DNA of 11,496 nucleotides from DASZZV01 sp035544835. GTDB taxonomy: Bacteria; Acidobacteriota; Thermoanaerobaculia; Gp7-AA8. Positions 6,242-11,496 of this stretch are shown here, piece after piece (the first letter of the stretch is position 1; each line of letters starts with the position of its first letter). The notes below the pieces were generated by a model. That model was not told the DNA's origin, did no database searches, and saw nothing but the letters and a program-made list of their open reading frames with translations. A program made the position numbers and the translations under genes. The DNA lies in the NCBI GenBank assembly GCA_035544835.1, contig DASZZV010000050.1, positions 1 to 11,496 of the forward strand. The letters run 5' to 3'.

Positions 6242-6290
6242 GAGAATGGTTTCAAGCTCAGGGCTCTTTATACTCTCGGTCGCCATTCTC
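6242..6290 (+). other. Inverted repeat with possible -10 element upstream of the thioredoxin operon
   Basis: GAGAATGG (6242-6249) pairs exactly with CCATTCTC (6283-6290). Between the arms lies TATACT at 6269-6274, a one-mismatch -10 that would give a leader of about 100 bases for the thioredoxin-MoxR operon. No clear -35 is visible. The arms flanking the promoter-like hexamer could be an operator, but this is weak. Confidence 0.3.
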
Positions 6291-6319
6291 CCGGCACCCC
6301 ACTATGATTCAGAATCACG

Positions 6320-6339
6320 ACCAGCAACCAGCAACCAGC
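6320..6339 (+). repeat. Short heptad repeat (ACCAGCA units)
   Basis: About 2.9 units of ACCAGCA. It joins directly onto the GCTAGAA array, sharing the bases GC at 6338-6339, so two different heptads lie side by side. Confidence 0.7.
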
Positions 6340-6372
6340 TAGAAGCTAAAAGCTAGAAGCTAGAAGCTAAAA
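6338..6372 (+). repeat. Heptad tandem repeat, 5 units of GCTA(G/A)AA
   Basis: Five consecutive 7-base units: GCTAGAA, GCTAAAA, GCTAGAA, GCTAGAA, GCTAAAA. Only the fifth base varies. The last unit is immediately followed by GGATC, so its AAAA plus GGA makes the AAAAGGA Shine-Dalgarno of the thioredoxin gene. Confidence 0.9.
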
Positions 6373-6382
6373 GGATCCCAAC

Positions 6383-6697
6383 ATGCAAGAAGTCAGTGAG
6401 AAAGAATTCGACAACCTGGTCGGCGGCGGAATCGTCCTGGTCGATTTTGGCGCTGAGTGGTGCGGTCCATGTAAGGCGATGCTGCCGGTGATGCGTAAAT
6501 TGTCCACCGAGTACGAGGGCAAGTTGAATGTCTACTCTGTCGACATCGACAAGACGCCGTCGCTGGCTGCCCGTCACGGTGTCATGAGCGTGCCGACCAT
6601 GCTTTTCTTCAAGGAAGGTGCGGCCGTCGACCGAATCGTAGGCGCAGTCTCCGAGAAGGAGCTCCGCAAGCGAATCGAGCAGACCATCGCCGGATGA
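6383..6697 (+). CDS. trx: Thioredoxin
   Basis: A 104-residue thioredoxin, standard length, with no signal peptide, so cytoplasmic. It reduces disulfides in client proteins and is itself recycled by thioredoxin reductase. The active site WCGPCK is at 26-31, the buried Asp at 21 (VDFGAEW), and the cis-proline loop SVPT at 69-72 with Pro71. No extra domains are present. The ATG at 6383 follows AAAAGGA at 6369-6375 with a 7-base gap; this Shine-Dalgarno begins inside the last heptad repeat unit. The stop codon is only 4 bases before the MoxR start codon, so the gene heads the MoxR/Bat operon. This may be a dedicated thioredoxin of that system instead of the housekeeping one; I cannot tell from one locus. 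Confidence 0.93.
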   Translation: MQEVSEKEFDNLVGGGIVLVDFGAEWCGPCKAMLPVMRKLSTEYEGKLNVYSVDIDKTPSLAARHGVMSVPTMLFFKEGAAVDRIVGAVSEKELRKRIEQTIAG

Positions 6698-6701
6698 TTC
6701 T

Positions 6702-7694
6702 ATGACCATCGATCCTTACGTCGCCCCCGACATCGTTCAGGCTCATGAAACCGTACGCCGGCTGCGTGCCGAGGTCGCTCGCGTCGTCGTTGGTCAAGGG
6801 CGGCTGGTGGATCGCCTGATCATCGCCCTTCTGATTCGCGGCCACGTTCTGGTCGAAGGTCTTCCCGGTCTGGCCAAGACTCTGGTGGCGAAAACTCTGG
6901 CGCAGGCCATGGACGGCGCGTTCAAGCGGGTGCAGTTCACTCCCGATCTCCTGCCCGCCGACGTGACCGGCACGCTCATCTTCGATCCGGCCGGTGGTCG
7001 CTTCAATGCGCGGCTCGGACCGGTCTTCACGAATTTCCTGCTTGCCGACGAGGTGAACCGCGCCCCGGCCAAGGTTCAAAGCGCGCTTCTCGAGGCCATG
7101 CAGGAGCGGCAGGTTACCATTGGCGACCAGACCTATCGTCTGCCCGATCCCTTCGTCGTCATTGCCACGCAGAACCCGATCGAGCACGAGGGAACATACG
7201 CTCTCCCCGAGGCCCAGGTAGACCGCTTCGTCATGAAGGTCATGGTCGACTATCCGACCAGGCAAGAGGAAGAGGGGATGCTTCAGATGTACCTCGATCC
7301 CAATCGTCCTGAGGTTGCGCCTTCCCATGTGGTGTCGCTCGACGATATGCGCGGCATCTCACACCTCGTCTCAATCGTTCATCTCGATCAACGGATCAGC
7401 CGCTACATCGTCGAACTAGTGAACGCCTCTCGCAAACCGGCTGAGCACAAGCTGCAATCGTTGTCGCATCAGATCGCCTTCGGCGCCTCACCACGTGCCA
7501 CGCTGGCACTGGCTCACGCCGCGAAGGGTTTCGCCTTTCTGGAAGGGCGTGCCTTCGTCATCCCCGAGGATGTGAAATCCGTCGCTCATGATGTGCTGCG
7601 ACATCGCCTGATTCTCACGTACGAAGCGGCAGCGGAACAGGTGACGGCGTCTCAGATCATCGACCAGCTGTTGAGCGTCGTTCCGGTGCCGTGA
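6702..7694 (+). CDS. moxR: MoxR-family AAA+ ATPase
   Basis: A 330-residue AAA+ protein of the MoxR group, chaperone-like ATPases encoded beside VWA-domain proteins and thought to assemble or activate them. The Walker A motif GLPGLAKT is at 53-60, Walker B LLADE at 113-117 followed by NRAPAKVQSALLEAMQE, sensor 1 ATQNP at 155-159, the EGTYALPEAQVDRF signature at 163-176, and the sensor-2 motif GASPRATLAL near 265-275. No membrane segment is seen, so it should act in the cytoplasm or at the inner membrane face on the DUF58 and VWA partners encoded next. No clear Shine-Dalgarno precedes the ATG, which is 4 bases after the trx stop, so translation is probably coupled. The TGA stop overlaps the start of the DUF58 gene. 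Confidence 0.95.
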   Translation: MTIDPYVAPDIVQAHETVRRLRAEVARVVVGQGRLVDRLIIALLIRGHVLVEGLPGLAKTLVAKTLAQAMDGAFKRVQFTPDLLPADVTGTLIFDPAGGRFNARLGPVFTNFLLADEVNRAPAKVQSALLEAMQERQVTIGDQTYRLPDPFVVIATQNPIEHEGTYALPEAQVDRFVMKVMVDYPTRQEEEGMLQMYLDPNRPEVAPSHVVSLDDMRGISHLVSIVHLDQRISRYIVELVNASRKPAEHKLQSLSHQIAFGASPRATLALAHAAKGFAFLEGRAFVIPEDVKSVAHDVLRHRLILTYEAAAEQVTASQIIDQLLSVVPVP

Positions 7695-8596
7695 TGATGC
7701 GCTTTTTCCGGCGGCAGGAGCCGGCAGCCGCGCTCCCTCCCGTCCTCAAGCGAATGCGGGAGCTGGAAATTCACACGGCCAGGCTCATCCGAGCCGGCTT
7801 CGCCGGTCAGTATCACGCCGCTTTTCATGGCCGCGGGATCGAGTTCGCACAGGTTCGCGAGTACCAGCCCGGCGATGACATTCGCACCATCGACTGGAAC
7901 GTGACGGCGCGAACAGCGGTTCCACACGTGAAGCAGTTCGTCGAGGAGCGCGACCTCGGCGTAGTCGTCGCCATCGACGTTTCGCAATCGATGAACTTTG
8001 GTTCGATGGATCGTCGCAAGAGCGATCTGGCTCTGGAGCTGACGGCCGTTATCTCCTTCGCCGCAATGGAGAACAACGATCGCGTCGGTCTGCTGCTCTT
8101 CTCCGACGCAGCTCATCACTACATTCCACCGCGGCGAGGGCGCGCGCATGTCCAGGCCATGATGAAGAGGGCCATCCTGGCGGCCCGTCAGACGCGCGGT
8201 GCGGCCAGCTTCGAAAACGCTTCAGAGTTCCTGCGGCGTGTACTGGTGAAGCGGACCGTCATCATCTTTATCTCTGATTTTCTGGATGCCCGTTTCGAGA
8301 AACCGCTGCAGCAGCTCAACTCCCGTCACGACGTGATTGGACTGGTCATCCTCGATCCGAGGGAGGAGAATTTTCCCAATCAGGGACTGGTGTCGCTGGT
8401 GGATTCGGAGAGCGGACGGCGGGCCCTCGTGGACCTCCGCAACAATCGCGTCGCTGCCAACGCCATGCTCCGCGACCGTTTTCTGAGCGACTCTTTTCGC
8501 CGGATCGACATCGACGCCCTTCCGATCTCGACAGGAGTTCCCTACGAGCGTGAGTTGTTGCATTTCTTCGAGCGCCGCGTGCAGAGATCCCGATGA
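7694..8596 (+). CDS. DUF58 (VWA-like) protein
   Basis: A protein of about 300 residues with the DUF58 signature GIEFAQVREYQPGDDIRTIDWN at about 48-69, followed by TARTAVPHVKQFVEER. A VWA-like fold comes next with the MIDAS motif DVSQS (Asp95, Ser97, Ser99), so metal binding is likely. Unlike many DUF58 proteins it has no N-terminal membrane pair and should be soluble. DUF58 proteins are regular partners of MoxR ATPases; their biochemical role is not settled. Three start codons are stacked (GTG 7691, ATG 7694, ATG 7697). I choose ATG 7694, which shares one base with the MoxR stop; no Shine-Dalgarno distinguishes them, and coupling to MoxR translation is likely. The 3' end overlaps the next gene by ATGA. 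Confidence 0.9.
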   Translation: MMRFFRRQEPAAALPPVLKRMRELEIHTARLIRAGFAGQYHAAFHGRGIEFAQVREYQPGDDIRTIDWNVTARTAVPHVKQFVEERDLGVVVAIDVSQSMNFGSMDRRKSDLALELTAVISFAAMENNDRVGLLLFSDAAHHYIPPRRGRAHVQAMMKRAILAARQTRGAASFENASEFLRRVLVKRTVIIFISDFLDARFEKPLQQLNSRHDVIGLVILDPREENFPNQGLVSLVDSESGRRALVDLRNNRVAANAMLRDRFLSDSFRRIDIDALPISTGVPYERELLHFFERRVQRSR

Positions 8597-9377
8597 TTTC
8601 GCTTCTTCTCTTCCTCTCGCTTCTCCCGGCGGTCCGGTCGATCCCGCTTCATCCGACCGTAGGTGACTCAGTAGTCGTCGAGTTGCCCATCGCCGCGGGA
8701 ACAGTTGTGAGCGTGGACCCTTCGACTGACTTCGAACTGCTGGCCATCTCCGGGAATCGAGTGACGATTCGTTCCTTCAAGCCTGGGCCGGTCTCACTCT
8801 CGGCGCGTTTCAGCCGGCCGGGGCAGGTGCCGGTCACAGAGACAATCAGCGTGCCGATCGAGTCGGTCCTCAAAAAGGGTGACCAGTTCCAGCCGGCGCC
8901 TCTCAAGCCGCCGCGGATGATTGCTCCTCTCTCGCGACCGCGTCAGATTCTCGCAGCGGCCGCGTTGATCACAGTCCTGTCATGGGGTCTGCTTTTCTTT
9001 GCCGCGCGACGATCGCGTTCTATTCCGGTTGAGATCGACGAACCGTCACTCCCGGCCGATGCGGAGATGATTCGAGCGCTCGACAGGATTGCGAGGGGCG
9101 AGAGGAGCGACTCCAGATGGGTTGAGCTGGCGGAAGCCGTTCGCCGTTATCTCGCGCGGACAGATGCCTCTCTCGGTACCGAGCTCACGACCTCAGAGCT
9201 ACTGGCGCGACTTTCTTCCTATGCTCCGGCTCCGGAGACGTCGCTCGTACAAACGATCTTGAACGAAGGAGACTGGGTGAAGTTTTCCGGGAAATCGAGG
9301 CGGCGTGATGACCATCAAGTGATTGCGTCGTCGGCCCGGTCGCTGGTGCGGGCCACGCCGGCAGAGGAAGTCGCCGC

Positions 9378-9381
<4 letters not shown>
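8593..9381 (+). CDS. Membrane protein in the BatX/DUF4381-like position of the Bat operon
   Basis: A 262-residue protein that I do not recognise by sequence family with confidence. It has an N-terminal signal peptide (MISLLLFLSLLPAVRS), an extracytoplasmic beta-rich domain of about 95 residues, a single transmembrane helix at 119-138 (LAAAALITVLSWGLLFFAA) followed by basic RRSRS, and a cytoplasmic helical domain of about 120 residues containing LAEAVRRYLARTD and DWVKFSGK. This plan, and its place between DUF58 and the VWA genes, matches the variable one-TM protein of Bat clusters; the cytoplasmic part resembles the DUF4381 style. It may link an outside signal to MoxR or the VWA proteins, but that is inference. 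The start codon overlaps the DUF58 stop (ATGA) and its own stop overlaps the next GTG start (GTGA). Confidence 0.75.
9363..9370 (+). promoter_or_regulatory. Ribosome-binding site for the GTG start of the BatA-like gene
   Basis: AGAGGAAG lies 7 bases before GTG at 9378. It supports this GTG as the start although it overlaps the previous stop codon. Confidence 0.55.
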
Positions 9382-10360
<979 letters not shown>

Positions 10361-10382
<22 letters not shown>

Positions 10383-11341
10383 CTTTTCGCGACCCGCTGA
10401 TGCTGTGGACGGCAATTCTGACGCCGCTTCTCCTTGCCCTGCTCGTCGCTACAGAACGACGGCGAAGACGCGCCGCCGCGCGCTTTATCTCCGAGCGGCT
10501 TCGTGGGATTGCCAATCTGGCGCGTCCCGTCCGTGCTGCCTTTCTCTTTCTCGCCTTTCTGCTGGCAGTAGCGGCACTGGCGGGTCCGCAGTACGGCTAC
10601 GAGATCAGGTCGATCGAGTCCTCTCAGGGGAACCGCATCATCGTGCTCGATACCTCGCTGAGCATGGCTGCCGAAGACATCGGCACGTCGCGTTTAACGG
10701 CGGCGAAGGCCGTAGCGAAGCGTCTCATTCACGACTTCGACGGCAAAGTGGCCCTGGTCCTGTTTGAAGGAAGCGCAGAGACGGCCTGCCCACTGACGAC
10801 CGACACTTCAGCTCTCGAGACGATGCTCGACTCCGTTGAGCCGGGAGAGATGTCGGAGCCGGGATCGGATCTGGGGGCTGCCCTCACCCACGCCATCCAC
10901 CTCGCTGATGGGTTAGGCGATCAACCTGTTCAGGTGATGTTGATCAGCGATGGTGAGGATCGTGGAGACGGCCTCGACAAGGCGATTGGCCTGGCAACTC
11001 AACGCCGCATCCGCGTCTCCACGATTCTGATCGGATCGCCGAGTGGCGCTACGATTCCCGCGGAAGGCACCCAGCTCCATGACGAGGACGGGCAGGTCGT
11101 GGTGACGGCGGCACATCCCGATACTCTGGCCATGATCGCCCACCGGACCAGCGGTCGTGCCTATGTGAATCCGTTCGCCGAGGCCAGCCTGAACACCATG
11201 GACGAACAGCTTACGGTGAGCGCCGGAAACAAAGCTCAGGAACGTCAATCTCGTATTCCGATCGACCGGTATCAGTGGCCGCTCGGTTTCTCCATAGCTA
11301 TGTTCTTCCTTGCCTCGATCGCCAACAGAGGCGCCGAATGA
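10361..11341 (+). CDS. batB: BatB-like VWA-domain membrane protein
   Basis: A 326-residue paralogue of the preceding protein with the same architecture: hydrophobic helices at about 13-30 and 58-75, a VWA domain, and a C-terminal helix near 306-322 (WPLGFSIAMFFLASIA). The MIDAS begins DTSLS at 97-101 and ends with Asp197 in ISDGED. The usual middle Thr is Ser169 (EPGSDLGAAL), a conservative change that may still bind metal. AGPQYGYE after the second helix is typical of BatB. The ATG at 10361 has GGAG at 10350-10353 and lies inside the end of the BatA-like gene, a 22-bp overlap. The stop overlaps the BatC-like start (ATGA). Pairing of two VWA proteins suggests a hetero-oligomeric membrane complex. 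Confidence 0.9.
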
Positions 11342-11496
11342 GAACGCTCACGCTCATGGCGCTGATCAGTCTCTTTTCCTGGGGTTCGCTCGGTCGGTTC
11401 TGGCGGGAGACCAACTCAGAGGCCAGCGCAAAACGGGGAGTGAAGCAGTTTCACAAGGGCAGCTACTCCGATGCCGAGAAATCTTTCAAACAATCC
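11338..11496 (+). CDS. batC: BatC-like TPR protein, N-terminal part (3' end outside window)
   Basis: Only 53 codons are visible. The protein begins with a hydrophobic signal-like segment (RTLTLMALISLFSWGSLG) and then, from about residue 31, a TPR-type helix pair (KRGVKQFHKGSYSDAEKSFKQS). A small TPR protein immediately after the two VWA genes is the BatC position, where it may scaffold the BatA/BatB pair. The ATG overlaps the BatB-like stop by 4 bases. The call depends on context and on a short TPR start, so another TPR protein is possible. Confidence 0.7.
   Translation, partial: MRTLTLMALISLFSWGSLGRFWRETNSEASAKRGVKQFHKGSYSDAEKSFKQS

Noticed and set aside
6320..6372. CRISPR-like array
   Set aside because: The units are 7 bases with no spacers and there is no cas gene, so these are simple tandem repeats.
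6609..7328. 239-codon minus-strand open frame opposite trx and moxR
   Set aside because: It lies entirely across two clear genes and has His/Arg-rich, domain-free sequence typical of antisense reading.

Overview
The window looks like a chromosomal segment of a moderately GC-rich (roughly 60% by eye) Gram-negative-type bacterium. The gene style (TTG/GTG starts, a TPR-rich membrane protein, a matrixin fused to a carboxypeptidase-regulatory-like domain, a complete MoxR/Bat cluster, palindromic intergenic repeats) would suit an Acidobacteriota-like lineage. That placement is an impression, not a proof. I see no rRNA, tRNA, CRISPR array, phage gene or transposase gene.

Left part (1-3591). The window opens inside the 3' end of a DUF420-type membrane protein gene (+). 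It converges on a minus-strand pair: a large TPR protein with one internal membrane segment (889-3078) followed by an RDD-family membrane protein (322-837). Between the converging genes (223-321) lies a 28-bp inverted repeat whose arms are arrays of a 7-bp unit. The TPR gene is divergent from ridA (3199-3591, +), and the short spacer holds a perfect TATAAT facing the TPR gene.

Middle part (3592-6382). A REP-like inverted pair of palindromes (3647-3763) precedes a secreted matrixin-type zinc metalloprotease (3960-5213, probable TTG start). Its 3' end overlaps the end of the convergent gene rsmA/ksgA (5179-5988, -, TTG start with a strong Shine-Dalgarno) by 35 bp, and the overlap contains a 20-bp GC palindrome. 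Between rsmA and the next plus-strand gene is about 390 bp without genes. It is packed with nested CCCC-N3-GGGG palindromes and bracketed by inverted arrays of another 7-bp repeat.

Right part (6383-11496). One tightly packed plus-strand operon: thioredoxin, MoxR AAA+ ATPase, a DUF58 protein, a signal-peptide/one-TM protein in the BatX position, a BatA-like VWA protein, a BatB-like VWA protein, and the start of a BatC-like TPR protein cut by the window edge. After trx-moxR (4-bp gap) every junction overlaps, mostly by ATGA or GTGA. MoxR probably remodels or regulates the metal-binding (MIDAS) VWA/DUF58 proteins at the membrane. The lead thioredoxin suggests a link to envelope redox state or oxidative stress, which is inference.

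The most unusual signal is in the non-coding DNA. Short tandem arrays that all have a 7-bp period but different sequences recur, two of them as inverted pairs, along with two families of REP-like palindromes. One array runs directly into the trx ribosome-binding site and another lies within the first codons of rsmA.
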